A stretch of DNA of 64,000 bases from Kribbella catacumbae DSM 19601. Its GTDB lineage: Bacteria; Actinomycetota; Actinomycetes; Propionibacteriales; Kribbellaceae. The translations under genes were made by a program, and so were the position numbers. The notes under the pieces are model-generated. The model was not told where the DNA came from. It saw only the letters and a list, made by a program, of their open reading frames with translations, and did no database searches. Shown one piece after another: positions 9,310 through 18,225 of the stretch (its first letter is position 1; the number at the start of each line of letters is the position of its first letter). Location: assembly GCF_000372465.1 (NCBI RefSeq), contig NZ_AQUZ01000017.1:89913-153912 (forward strand). The letters run 5' to 3'.

Positions 9310-9426
9310 GGGGGCGTGCTAGCAAACCCGCAGCTGAGGGGGCGTGCTAGCAAACCCGCAGCTGAGGGGGCGTGCTGGCAAACCCGCAGCTGAGGGGGCG
9401 CTGGCAACCCGCAGCTGAAGGCACGC
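9295..9426. repeat. 28-bp tandem repeat array (about 5 units) at the 3' end of the NgcE-like gene
   Basis: Units begin at 9295, 9323, 9351, 9379 and 9405. Units 1 and 2 are identical, unit 3 differs by one base, unit 4 lacks two bases and unit 5 is degenerate and shortened. Each starts CAAACCCGCAGCTGAGGGGG or a variant. Unit 1 supplies the last residues and TGA stop of the binding-protein gene, so the coding end itself appears to have been the template for expansion. Such arrays arise by slippage. Confidence 0.85.
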
Positions 9427-9468
9427 AAAAACGATCGGCCTCGTTCCGGTATCGGAGAGGCCGATCGT
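9427..9468 (-). terminator. rho-independent terminator of rpsT
   Basis: A 12-bp perfect stem (ACGATCGGCCTC at 9431-9442 with GAGGCCGATCGT at 9457-9468) and a 14-base loop are followed, on the minus strand, by TTTTT. It sits 11 bases after the rpsT stop and may also stop transcription from the convergent binding-protein gene. Confidence 0.85.
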
Positions 9469-9478
9469 CAGGGCGTGG

Positions 9479-9739
9479 TCAGAGGGAAGCGGCCTTCTTG
9501 AAGATGGACGACTTCCGGTTCGCAGCCTGGTTGGCGTGAATGACGCCCTTGCTGGCGGCCTTGTCGAGCAGCCGAGCGGCAACGCGGGCCTGCTCCTGCG
9601 CCTTCGCGGAGTCGCCGTTGTCAGCAGCCTCGCGGAAGCGGCGAACAGCCGTCTTGAGGGTCGACTTCACCGACTTGTTGCGAAGCCGCGCAGCCTCGTT
9701 CTGGCGGTTGCGCTTGATCTGGGACTTGATGTTCGCCAC
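9479..9739 (-). CDS. rpsT: 30S ribosomal protein S20
   Basis: The 86-residue product, starting ANIKSQIKRNRQNEAARLRN after the initiator, has the basic helical sequence and normal length of S20, which binds 16S rRNA early in small-subunit assembly. GTG at 9739 gives the correct start; the longer open frame upstream is non-conserved. A strong terminator follows, and a candidate promoter lies about 90 bases upstream, so the gene is monocistronic. Confidence 0.97.
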   Translation of the reverse strand: MANIKSQIKRNRQNEAARLRNKSVKSTLKTAVRRFREAADNGDSAKAQEQARVAARLLDKAASKGVIHANQAANRKSSIFKKAASL

Positions 9740-9826
9740 GGATGCAGAGCCTCGATCAGTTTTGGGATCAGTACAGGAAAGGTGGTGCGTGCACGGGTGA
9801 GTACCGACGCACACGCGCGAACAGAC

Positions 9827-9856
9827 AGATTAGCAATAAGCGGCCGCCAGCACCAA
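9827..9856 (-). promoter_or_regulatory. candidate sigma-70-type promoter of rpsT
   Basis: On the minus strand TTGGTG (9856-9851) is separated by 18 bases from TAATCT (9832-9827). The position gives a leader of roughly 80 bases before the rpsT GTG, plausible for a ribosomal protein gene. Base composition here is locally less GC-rich than around it. Confidence 0.4.
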
Positions 9857-10010
9857 ACCGGCCATTCCTGGTGACACGGCCGGGGCTGAGCGTGACATCG
9901 CAGCGGGCTGACGGCATACTCGGGGCCCTCAGTGACGCTGATCACCGCGGGGGTGGTGTCTGTGGCCGTCACGAATCCGCTCCACTCAGCTCCTTGCCTG
10001 GAGGACCTCC

Positions 10011-13000
10011 GTGCCAGCTTCCGCCCGCCGTCGTACCCGCCTGCTCGTCGTGGCCTCGGCCTCCGCCGCTGCCCTGCTGATCGCCGCCGGCGCCCAAGCC
10101 ACCGCGGCCACCACGCAAGCCACACAACCTCCGGCCGGCCCGACCTCCGACGCCGCGCAGAGCGAGACCGTCAAGGAATCCCCGACCGGCTCCTACATCG
10201 TGCAGCTCGACGACTCCCCGGTCGCGGAGTACGGCGGTGACATCGCGGGCCTGCCGTCCACCCTGGCGCTCCCCGGCGGCAAGCTGCTCACCGGCGCCCG
10301 CCAGGTCACGTCGTACGTCCAGCATCTCGCCCGCGAGCGCGGCGATCTGCTCCGCCAGGTGCCGGGCGCGAAGAAGCTCTACGACTACAACTACACTTAC
10401 GCCGGTTTCTCCGCCCGGATGTCGCATGACGAAGCCGTCAAGCTGGCCAAGTCGTCGGGTGTGAAGAGCGTCGAGCCGAGCGAGCTGCAGCACCAGGACA
10501 CCGTCGATACACCCCGGTACCTCGGACTGTCCGGCAAGGGCGGCGCCTGGCAGCAGGCGGGTGGCATCGACAAGGCCGGTGACGGCGTGATCATCGGCGT
10601 GATCGACTCCGGCTACGTCCCCGAGCGCGCCAGCTTCGCGCCGATCAAGACGACCCGGCAGTCGGACGCCCTGGTCGCCAAGAAGTGGAAGGGCACCTGC
10701 CAGGTCGGCACGGAGGCTCCGGTCGCCTGCAACAACAAGGTGATCGGCGCCCGGTACTTCGACGCCGGCATCGGCGACCGCCCGATCGCCGACGAGTTCC
10801 GCTCGCCTCGCGACTACGGCGGCCACGGCACCCACACCGCCAGTACCGCGGCCGGCAACAACGGCGTCGAAATGAGCGTCCTCGGCCGGGACTACGGCAA
10901 GGGCTCGGGCATCGCCCCGCACGCCAGGCTCGCCATCTACAAGGCGCTCTGGGCCGTGGATGCGACCGGTGGCGGCAGCGGTACCGACGCGGACATCATC
11001 GCGGCCATCGACCAGGCCGTCGCGGACGGCGTCGACGTGATCAACTACTCGATCTCCGGCTCCGGCTCGACCTACGTGAACACGACCGGCCTCGCCTTCC
11101 TGCGCGCGGCCAAGGCCGGCGTATTCGTCGCGACCAGCGCCGGCAACACCGGCCCGGGCGTCAGCACGGTCGGCAAGAACTTCCCGTGGGTGACGACCGT
11201 TGCCAATGGCACCCATGATCGCGACGTCCAGACCACCGTCACCTTGGGCAACGGCAAGTCGTACACGGGAGCCGGCATCGGCGCCGGTACGCCGAGCGCT
11301 CCGATGATCCTGGCCAAGGACGCCGGCCTGGCGAACGCCAACCCCACGAACCTCGTGCTCTGCATGCCGGGCACGCTCGACGCGGCCAAGGTGACCGGCA
11401 AGATCGTCGTCTGCGACCGCGGTGTCAGCGCGCGGGTGGACAAGAGCCTGCAGGTGAAGAACGCCGGCGGTATCGGCCTGATCCTGGTCAACCCGACCGC
11501 AAGTACTCTCGACTCCGACCTGCACTCCGTCCCCGCCGTGCACCTCGACCACGTGACCAACCCGGAGATCAAGGCCTATGTCTCCGGCACCGCCAACCCG
11601 ACCGCACAGGTCGGCGCGGCCCAGACCGTTCGGGTGAACGCGCCCAAGGTCGCCAGTACGTCGAGCCGCGGCCCGTCCCTGGCCGGCAACGGTGACCTGC
11701 TCAAGCCCGACATCATGGCGCCGGGCACGAACGTCCTCGCGGCGACCAGCGCGTTCAGCGCCGCAGGCGGTCAGTACGCGTTCATGAGCGGTACTTCGAT
11801 GGCGTCGCCGCACATCGCCGGCGCGGCCGCCGTACTCAAGAGCAAGTACCCGAACTGGTCGCCGATGGCGATCAAGTCGGCCCTGCTGACCACCGGCAAC
11901 TCGCTCGACACCAACGGCGAGCCGATCAAGAACGACTCGGGCTCGGCGGGCAACCCGTTCGGGTACGGCGCCGGCATGATGCAGGCGAAGAAGGCGATGG
12001 ACCCGGGCCTGGTCTACGACTCGTCGTACGACGACTGGGCGAGGTTCGTCTGTGGATCGGGGCAGGTCGCGCCGACGCACGAGATGTGTGCCAAGGGCAA
12101 GATCGACCCGAGCGACCTGAACTACCCGTCCATCGCGGTCGGCGACCTGGCCGGCCAGCAGACGGTCAAGCGGACCGTGCGCAACGTCGGCCTGTTCCCG
12201 GAGATCTACCGCCCGAAGGTGGAAGGCCTGGCCGGGTTCCAGGTCACTGTCTCGCCCAAGCTTCTGATCGTCCTGCCTGGCCGCACCGCGTCGTACACGG
12301 TGACCTTCAAGCACGACGGGGCACCGCTGGAGCAGTACTCCTTCGGCAAGCTCAACTGGACGTCCAGCCGGCACGTGGTCAGCAGCACGCTGGCGATCCG
12401 GCCCCTGACGGTCAAGGCGCCGGTGCAGGTCAACGGCACTGGCACCAGCGGCTCGCTCGAGGTTCCGCTCATCTCTGGCTACAGCGGCACGCTGGCGACG
12501 TCGGTGAGCGGCCTGACTGCGGCCACTGTCGCCGAGACGACCTTGAAGGACCCGGGTGGCGTCTCCTTCCCGACTGCCAACCCAGCGGCCAACGCCCACG
12601 TCGCGAAGTACACGGTGAATGTCCCGGCTGGTGTTAAGCACGCGAGGTTCTCCACTTTCGACGCTGACTACCCGGCTGGCACTGACCTCGACGTCTTCGT
12701 CTACAAAGCCGGCACTACCGCATTGCTCGGCAGCAGCACTGGCGGCTCGGCTGAAGAGGAAGTCAACCTCGCTAGGCCTGCGGGTGGCTCGTACGACGTG
12801 TACGTCGACCTGTTCGCCGGTGCGGCCGAGCAGGTGGTCAAGCTCAACCACTGGGAGATCAACGAGCCAGCGGGCAACCTCACTGCCACCCCCGCCTCCC
12901 AACCCGTCACCGCTGCAGGCCAGACCTCGGTCACTGCTTCCTGGTCCGGCCTGACCGCAGGCACTCGCTACCTAGGCCGCCTCGCCTACACAGACGGCGC

Positions 13001-13040
13001 CGACGGCTCCGGCTCAACCTTGGTCCGCATCAACAGCTGA
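10011..13040 (+). CDS. secreted subtilisin-like (S8) serine protease with PA domain
   Basis: The 1009-residue precursor has a signal peptide (basic start, then LLVVASASAAALLIAAGAQA), an I9-type propeptide (SYIVQLDDSP to about residue 165) and an S8 catalytic domain. The triad is visible as Asp199 in VIDSG, His272 in GHGTH and Ser596 in SGTSMASPH. A protease-associated insert (about residues 385-520, VCDRGVSARVDK) splits the catalytic domain, as in plant-type cucumisin-like subtilases. A Fn3-like domain and a further beta domain follow. GGAGGA sits five bases before the GTG. It is probably an extracellular scavenging protease. Confidence 0.92.
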   Translation: MPASARRRTRLLVVASASAAALLIAAGAQATAATTQATQPPAGPTSDAAQSETVKESPTGSYIVQLDDSPVAEYGGDIAGLPSTLALPGGKLLTGARQVTSYVQHLARERGDLLRQVPGAKKLYDYNYTYAGFSARMSHDEAVKLAKSSGVKSVEPSELQHQDTVDTPRYLGLSGKGGAWQQAGGIDKAGDGVIIGVIDSGYVPERASFAPIKTTRQSDALVAKKWKGTCQVGTEAPVACNNKVIGARYFDAGIGDRPIADEFRSPRDYGGHGTHTASTAAGNNGVEMSVLGRDYGKGSGIAPHARLAIYKALWAVDATGGGSGTDADIIAAIDQAVADGVDVINYSISGSGSTYVNTTGLAFLRAAKAGVFVATSAGNTGPGVSTVGKNFPWVTTVANGTHDRDVQTTVTLGNGKSYTGAGIGAGTPSAPMILAKDAGLANANPTNLVLCMPGTLDAAKVTGKIVVCDRGVSARVDKSLQVKNAGGIGLILVNPTASTLDSDLHSVPAVHLDHVTNPEIKAYVSGTANPTAQVGAAQTVRVNAPKVASTSSRGPSLAGNGDLLKPDIMAPGTNVLAATSAFSAAGGQYAFMSGTSMASPHIAGAAAVLKSKYPNWSPMAIKSALLTTGNSLDTNGEPIKNDSGSAGNPFGYGAGMMQAKKAMDPGLVYDSSYDDWARFVCGSGQVAPTHEMCAKGKIDPSDLNYPSIAVGDLAGQQTVKRTVRNVGLFPEIYRPKVEGLAGFQVTVSPKLLIVLPGRTASYTVTFKHDGAPLEQYSFGKLNWTSSRHVVSSTLAIRPLTVKAPVQVNGTGTSGSLEVPLISGYSGTLATSVSGLTAATVAETTLKDPGGVSFPTANPAANAHVAKYTVNVPAGVKHARFSTFDADYPAGTDLDVFVYKAGTTALLGSSTGGSAEEEVNLARPAGGSYDVYVDLFAGAAEQVVKLNHWEINEPAGNLTATPASQPVTAAGQTSVTASWSGLTAGTRYLGRLAYTDGADGSGSTLVRINS

Positions 13041-13688
13041 GTCGCTTGCGCAGCCAGTCGAGATGCTGGATAGCCGACTCGCGCTGCCACGCACGGATGG
13101 TGGGCAGCCCCGCAGGAGACTGCTGGTGGCTGCCCCACCACTGCCCTCCCGCAACACCCGCGATGAACCCAGTGATCCCTACATCGTCCGGCAGCGCCGG
13201 CAGGTCCACTGAGCCTTGCATGTCGCCGTACATACTGCGGCCACCGGCGCATCCGGCCACGGCGACGGCTGCAACGCAGCGGTCAGCTCCTCGAGCGCGT
13301 CGAGCACCCGGGTCGCGTCCTGCGGGTGCCACGGGTGTGGTGGGAGGTAGCCATCGATGTCCTCCATCAGCATCCCCACCCAGTCGCCGTCGTCGTAGAC
13401 GTCGTACAGGAACGGGGTGTGCGGCAGCGAATGTGCCGCCAGCCCTTGCATGGCGGCGATCTCGTTGCGGAACAGGGTCGGCGTGTCCGGGTTCAGCGAG
13501 CTGCCAACGGCCTTGAGGAAGGCCCGGCGACCGGTACTGGTCACCAGACGAGCAGCGACGCCGGGGGAGAAGCCGCCCTGCTGGGTCGCAGCGGAGACCA
13601 CAGACGATCCCAGTGCTCGGTCCACCCATCCTCGGACCTGTGCAGGAAGCTCCTCGTAGGGCATACGTACCCCAGTTGCGTGTGCCAT
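13030..13688 (-). pseudogene. aminoglycoside phosphotransferase-like gene with core deleted
   Basis: The N-terminal lobe is recognisable from 13688 down to about 13240 (GGFSPGVAARLVTSTGRRAFLKAVG, a nucleotide-binding loop plus Lys, then LLMEDIDG-like hinge GMLMEDIDGYLPPHPWHP). The reading then jumps frame, and another frame ending at 13030 reads FIAGVAGGQWWGSHQQSPAG and LPTIRAWQRESAIQHLDWLRKR, the usual tail of this family. The catalytic H-x-D loop and the metal-binding D-x-W/D-F-G region expected between them are absent, roughly 80-100 residues. It is therefore a non-functional remnant. Its 3' end overlaps the protease stop by 11 bases. Confidence 0.75.
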
Positions 13689-13731
13689 GCCTACCGAGGG
13701 TAGGTGCGGAGCGTTGGTCGGGGCTTGGGAA

Positions 13732-14979
13732 TTAAGGGAAGCCGAGGTCTGGGCCGGCGGGGGCGCCTTCTTGGGGGCTGTCCTGGATGCGTTCGCAGGT
13801 GCCGTTGAGGACGTCGCAGCGGATGGTGACCATGCGGTCGGTGCCGAGGCCCGCGGAGTTGAGGAGGTGGGTCGGGTCCTCCCAGATGGCCTCGTTGTCG
13901 ACGCTGACGAGCATTGACGAGACGTTGAAGCGGGTCGGTTCGCCGCTGTCGACCAGGTAGCCGTGGATGCCGTCGATGTCCACGACCAGCACCTTGCCGT
14001 CCGGCGAGAGGGTGCCGGCCGTGCCGCCGCACTTCCCCTGGATGGTCTTCAGCTTGTTCGCGGTGTCCAGCGTGGCGACGCGCACGCACAGGCCGGGCGC
14101 GTTCCCGTTGTTGCCCGGCGCCTCCTGGTCGCTGAGCAGCATCCGGTCCGTACCCCGGTACGCCGTCAGCTGGTGCTTGTCAGTGTCGACCGTGATCGGC
14201 GTCGCGCCCGGCCGCCAGACCTTGGTCAGGTACTTGTCCCGATCCAGCAGGAACCACACGCCATGGCCGTTCCAGCCGACCACCTCCGAGTTGGCACCGG
14301 CCGGTGTCGCAGCCAATCGCTTGCCGGTGGCAACGGAAACGGTGACGACCTCAGCCTTGCCACGCGAAGCCGGCGCGACGTACGCCAACTGACTGCCATC
14401 CGGCGACAAGGACGCGCCGTCGTCGGTCACCGGTCCGAACGAGCGAAACTTCCCGTCAGTCGTCAGTACGCCGATCTCCGCCGTCACCTGGCTGCTGGCC
14501 TTGCCCGACTGCCGGTACACCGCCCAGCCGCACTCGACCCGGCCGATGCTGAAGACCTGTTGCCCAGCCTGGAGCGGCACCCGGACGCCGCGGTCCTCGA
14601 GGTAGCCGCCGTTCAGATCCACGTCCTTGGCCATCATGAACGGCACTTTCGGCGCCGCCCCGAACGGCAGCTTGTTCAGCTCGGCGTAGTTCGGGTCGGT
14701 GTACTCCCGCCTCTCGTACTGCAGCGCGTCGACGGCCGGCGCCGTCGGGCACAGCACCGAGGCCGGCGGCGGTGCTGACTTGTTCCGCGAGATCGCGATC
14801 GGAATCGCCACCGCGATCACCACCGCGGCCATCGCGAGCCCGACCGCCAGGACCGGTACCCAACGCCGCTCGGCGCTCGGCGCGGCCGGAAACAGCTCCG
14901 GCGGTACTGCGTTGTCCGGCACGGTCCGGGCGGCGGCGTCGAGAGCGTCCGACAACCGCTCTTCGAGACGCTTGGTCAT
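13732..14979 (-). CDS. membrane-anchored propeller protein coupled to an ECF sigma factor
   Basis: The 415-residue product has a cytoplasmic N-terminus of about 45 residues (MTKRLEERLSDALDAAARTV), one membrane helix (VPVLAVGLAMAAVVIAVAIP) and an extracytoplasmic beta-propeller-like part with repeated SPDG strands (ASLSPDGSQLAYVAP, GTLSPDGKVLVVDI). No classical ZAS zinc anti-sigma motif (HxxxCxxC) is seen. The start overlaps the sigma gene stop as ATGA and has AAGGAGG upstream, so it is translationally coupled to it and probably controls that sigma factor. A truncated paralogue lies on the other side of the sigma gene. Confidence 0.75.
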   Translation of the reverse strand: MTKRLEERLSDALDAAARTVPDNAVPPELFPAAPSAERRWVPVLAVGLAMAAVVIAVAIPIAISRNKSAPPPASVLCPTAPAVDALQYERREYTDPNYAELNKLPFGAAPKVPFMMAKDVDLNGGYLEDRGVRVPLQAGQQVFSIGRVECGWAVYRQSGKASSQVTAEIGVLTTDGKFRSFGPVTDDGASLSPDGSQLAYVAPASRGKAEVVTVSVATGKRLAATPAGANSEVVGWNGHGVWFLLDRDKYLTKVWRPGATPITVDTDKHQLTAYRGTDRMLLSDQEAPGNNGNAPGLCVRVATLDTANKLKTIQGKCGGTAGTLSPDGKVLVVDIDGIHGYLVDSGEPTRFNVSSMLVSVDNEAIWEDPTHLLNSAGLGTDRMVTIRCDVLNGTCERIQDSPQEGAPAGPDLGFP

Positions 14980-15524
14980 CGGTCCTCCTTCAGCTTGTGG
15001 CCCAGACTCTTCAAGGCGCGGGACGTGGTCGACCGGACGGACACCTCGCTGATCCCGAGAGTCTGGGCGATGTCGGCATCGGACAGCTGCAGGTAGAACC
15101 GCATCACCAGTACTTCGCGCCGCCGGGCCGGCAACGTCGCGAGTGCCGCGAGCACCTCCCGGCGGTCCTCGCCGATCATTGCCGCGCTCTCCGCGGACCA
15201 AACGGCCGGCTCGGGCTGGCCCCGGTGCAGCAGCGCGAGCTTGCGGCGCCGGAGTACGGACCGGCTGGTGTTCAGTACTGCGGAGCGCAGGTAGGCCTCG
15301 ACCCGGGTGCCGTCCTTGATCTTGTCCCAGCTCCGGTACATCGCGGCGAAGGCTTCCTGGACGGCGTCCTCGGCCGACGGGCGGTCGCCGAGCATCAGCA
15401 GGGAGAGCCGGACCATGCCGGCCCACTGCTCGCGGTACAGGCGAGTGATGGCGGCCTCACGGTCCGTGTCCGGCGCAGGCGGCGCCTCAGGACGGCTGCC
15501 CCCGCTCAGCATCATGTCGCTCAC
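14976..15524 (-). CDS. ECF-type RNA polymerase sigma factor (SigE-like family)
   Basis: The 182-residue protein has region 2 (YREQWAGMVRLSLLMLGDRPSAEDAVQEAFAAMY, with the DAVQEAF motif) and region 4 (LATLPARRREVLVMRFYLQLSDADIAQTLGIS), the two halves of a group 4 sigma factor. Candidate starts are GTG 15524 and ATG 15515. The last four bases overlap the following membrane-propeller gene. A motif TGCAAC-N16-TGTCTC lies just upstream, consistent with autoregulation. The inducing signal is not known. Confidence 0.88.
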   Translation of the reverse strand: MSDMMLSGGSRPEAPPAPDTDREAAITRLYREQWAGMVRLSLLMLGDRPSAEDAVQEAFAAMYRSWDKIKDGTRVEAYLRSAVLNTSRSVLRRRKLALLHRGQPEPAVWSAESAAMIGEDRREVLAALATLPARRREVLVMRFYLQLSDADIAQTLGISEVSVRSTTSRALKSLGHKLKEDR

Positions 15525-15530
15525 AGTAGA

Positions 15531-15558
15531 GAGACACCGGCTCAGCGCATTTGTTGCA
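15531..15558 (-). promoter_or_regulatory. candidate ECF promoter of the sigma/propeller operon
   Basis: On the minus strand TGCAAC (15558-15553) and TGTCTC (15536-15531) are spaced by 16 bases, resembling ECF -35/-10 pairs of the xxCAAC/GTCTC class. The -10 lies only about 7 bases from GTG 15524, so a transcript might be nearly leaderless or the ATG at 15515 might be used. Confidence 0.35.
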
Positions 15559-15571
15559 CGCTGAGCCGGTG
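15535..15571 (-). terminator. 13-bp perfect hairpin between propeller remnant and sigma gene
   Basis: CACCGGCTCAGCG (15535-15547) pairs perfectly with CGCTGAGCCGGTG (15559-15571) around an 11-base loop. It follows the stop of the truncated propeller gene by about 18 bases and overlaps the candidate sigma promoter, so it may be a terminator or a protein-binding palindrome. No T-run follows. Confidence 0.55.
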
Positions 15572-15588
15572 AAGGGTCTGCTGCTGGA

Positions 15589-16182
15589 TCAGCGCCAGGG
15601 CACGGCGAACAGTTCGCCTGGCTTCTCGGTCCGGAGCGCCTTGCACTCACCGGTGGTGACCCGGCAGCGGTACATCGTCTGGCCCGTGGCCTTGGTCGGG
15701 TCTTTGGCAGGGACTTCGCCGAGCACGATCGCATCGGTCGGGTTTTCGAAGACCGCCGGGTATCCGGCCCTGAACCCGGCGGGCAGCCGCAGCTTGGTGG
15801 TATTCCCACCAGCGACGTCGATGGCGACCCAGGCGTGAGTGAGCAGCATCGTCCCTCCGTCCGGGGAGAAACTGATGCGGGGCCCGGGCAAGGACGCGTC
15901 GTTGGAGCAGTACTCCCGCTTCACCTCGGGTCCGTTCGCAGCCAGGGTGGCTGCCTTGGCGCAGTAGCCGGCTTTGCCGTTGGAGGTCAGGTAGCCGATC
16001 GTGCCGGCGCCCCGAGCGACCGTGATCTCGTTGCCGAGGTCCGCCACCGTCCGTGCCTCCTGCGATCCGGGCTGCCAGACGAACGCCGGCTTGCGTTCCG
16101 GACCGGCTGGGGTCAGCCAGATGCCCTCCTTGTTCCAGCCCCAGGGCATCAGCATCGGCGTCGGGATCCGAACGCTGGACAC
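15589..16182 (-). pseudogene. N-terminally truncated paralogue of the propeller protein
   Basis: The open frame of about 197 residues aligns with the C-terminal half of the 13732-14979 product: PWGWNKEGIWLTPAG matches VVGWNGHGVWFLLDR, GYCAKAATLAAN matches GLCVRVATLDTA, SFSPDGGTMLL matches TLSPDGKVLVV and MYRCRVTTGECKAL matches TIRCDVLNGTCERI. Recognisable residues (HVADGKEV) continue upstream of the first usable start until an in-frame TGA near 16219. The cytoplasmic part, membrane helix and first blades are missing. It is read here as a decayed tandem duplicate, although a short secretion-less protein could still be made. Confidence 0.65.
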
Positions 16183-16335
16183 TTCCTTGCCGTCCGCGAC
16201 GTGACCGGGTTCAGCCGTGACTCAGAGTGATGAAGTGCCGGTCGAAAACCGGTGGGGCGGCATGGGATGATTGGTGGGTTGCGCGGACCCTGCCGCGCGC
16301 TTGGATCGACCACCCGAGACGAACTGGAATCTTCC

Positions 16336-18225
16336 GTGCCCGCTGGCCCCACGTCCGTTCCGCAGCCCGGTCGTACCGACCCGTCGCTGATCCGGAACTT
16401 CTGCATCATCGCCCACATCGACCACGGCAAGTCGACGCTGGCCGATCGGATGCTGCAGATCACCGGAGTGGTCGACGGCCGCGCGATGCGGGCCCAGTAC
16501 CTGGACCGGATGGACATCGAGCGCGAGCGCGGCATCACGATCAAGTCGCAGGCGGTCCGGCTGCCGTTCGCGCCGAAGCCGGACACCCCGGGTGGACTGA
16601 TCGCGCCCGACGGTACGACGTACATCCTGAACATGATCGACACCCCCGGCCACGTGGACTTCACCTACGAGGTGTCCCGGTCGCTGGAGGCGTGTGAGGG
16701 CGCGGTGCTGCTGGTCGACGCGGCGCAGGGGATCGAGGCGCAGACGCTGGCCAACCTCTACCTGGCGCTGAACGCGGACCTGCACATCATCCCGGTGCTG
16801 AACAAGATCGACCTGCCCGGCGCGATGCCGGAGAAGTACGCCGCCGAGCTGGCGCACATCATCGGCTGCAAGGAGTCCGACGTACTGCGCGTGTCGGCCA
16901 AGACCGGCGAGGGCGTCGAGGAGCTGCTGAGCGAGATCGTCGCCCAGGTCGAGCCGCCCAAGGGCGTCAAGGACGCTCCGCCGCGGGCGCTGATCTTCGA
17001 CTCCGTCTACGACACGTACCGCGGCGTGGTCACCTACGTCCGGGTGGTCGATGGTGAATTGACCCACCGCGACAAGATCAAGATGATGTCGACCGGCGCG
17101 GTGCACGAGATGCTCGAGGTCGGTGTCATCTCGCCCGAGCCGATGAAGTCGCCGAGCATCGGCGTCGGCGAGGTCGGCTACCTGATCACCGGCGTGAAGG
17201 ACGTCCGCCAGTCCCGAGTCGGTGACACCGTCACGTCATCGATCCGCGGTGCCACGGAAGCGCTCGGCGGCTACAAGCACCCCCAGCCGATGGTGTACTC
17301 CGGGCTGTTCCCGATCGACGGCGACGACTACCCGACGCTGCGCGACGCGCTGGAGCGGCTGCAGCTCAACGATGCCGCCCTGCAGTACGAGCCGGAGAGC
17401 TCGGGCGCGCTCGGCTTCGGCTTCCGCTGTGGCTTCCTCGGCCTGCTGCACATGGAGATCGTCCGCGAGCGGCTCGAGCGCGAGTTCGACCTGGACCTGA
17501 TCTCGACCGCGCCGAACGTGGTCTACCGGGTCCAGATGGAGGACGGCAAGGAGCACGTCGTCACCAACCCGAGCGAGTTCCCCGAAGGCAAGATCGACGA
17601 GATCTACGAGCCGGTGGTGCGGGCGACGATCCTCAGCCCGAAGGACTTCATCGGCGTCATCATGGACCTGTGCCAGACCAAGCGGGGCAACCTGCAGGGG
17701 ATGGAGTACCTGTCCGAGGACCGGGTCGAGCTGCGCTACACGCTGCCGCTGGCCGAGATCGTCTTCGACTTCTTCGACCAGCTGAAGTCGAAGACCAAGG
17801 GCTACGCGTCGCTGGACTACGAGCCGACCGGCGAGCAGGCCGCGGCGCTGGTCAAGGTCGACATCCTGCTGCAGGGCGAGACGGTCGACGCCTTCTCGGC
17901 GATCGTGCACCGCGACAACGCCTACGCGTACGGCGTCGCGCTGGCCGGCAAGCTGAAGGAGCTCATCCCGAGGCAGCAGTTCGAGGTACCGATCCAGGCC
18001 GCGATCGGGTCCCGGATCATCGCCCGGGAATCGATTCGGGCGATCCGCAAGGACGTGCTGGCCAAGTGCTACGGCGGTGACATCACCCGGAAGCGCAAAC
18101 TGCTCGAGAAGCAGAAAGAGGGCAAGAAGCGGATGAAGATGGTGGGCCGGGTCGAGGTCCCCCAGGAAGCCTTCATCGCCGCCCTCAAGACCAGCGAGTC
18201 CCCGGGCGACAAGACGAAGAAGTAG
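16336..18225 (+). CDS. lepA: elongation factor 4 (LepA), back-translocating GTPase
   Basis: The product is 629 residues with GTPase motifs IIAHIDHGKST (G1, around residues 24-34), RGITIKSQ, DTPGHVDF (G3) and NKIDLP (G4), domain II, two EF-G-like domains and the LepA-specific C-terminus (CYGGDITRKRKLLEKQKEGKKRMK, seen as CYGGDITRKRKLLEKQ). LepA acts on stalled or mistranslocated ribosomes. GTG 16336 fits the usual N-terminal extension; the frame stays open upstream but without conserved sequence. The stop TAG overlaps the next gene's GTG by one base. Confidence 0.96.
   Translation: MPAGPTSVPQPGRTDPSLIRNFCIIAHIDHGKSTLADRMLQITGVVDGRAMRAQYLDRMDIERERGITIKSQAVRLPFAPKPDTPGGLIAPDGTTYILNMIDTPGHVDFTYEVSRSLEACEGAVLLVDAAQGIEAQTLANLYLALNADLHIIPVLNKIDLPGAMPEKYAAELAHIIGCKESDVLRVSAKTGEGVEELLSEIVAQVEPPKGVKDAPPRALIFDSVYDTYRGVVTYVRVVDGELTHRDKIKMMSTGAVHEMLEVGVISPEPMKSPSIGVGEVGYLITGVKDVRQSRVGDTVTSSIRGATEALGGYKHPQPMVYSGLFPIDGDDYPTLRDALERLQLNDAALQYEPESSGALGFGFRCGFLGLLHMEIVRERLEREFDLDLISTAPNVVYRVQMEDGKEHVVTNPSEFPEGKIDEIYEPVVRATILSPKDFIGVIMDLCQTKRGNLQGMEYLSEDRVELRYTLPLAEIVFDFFDQLKSKTKGYASLDYEPTGEQAAALVKVDILLQGETVDAFSAIVHRDNAYAYGVALAGKLKELIPRQQFEVPIQAAIGSRIIARESIRAIRKDVLAKCYGGDITRKRKLLEKQKEGKKRMKMVGRVEVPQEAFIAALKTSESPGDKTKK

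Noticed and set aside
9969..12902. 977-residue minus-strand frame
   Set aside because: It is the antisense shadow of the S8 protease, rich in Arg/Gly/Val/His with no domain; the protease has its complete catalytic triad and signal peptide.
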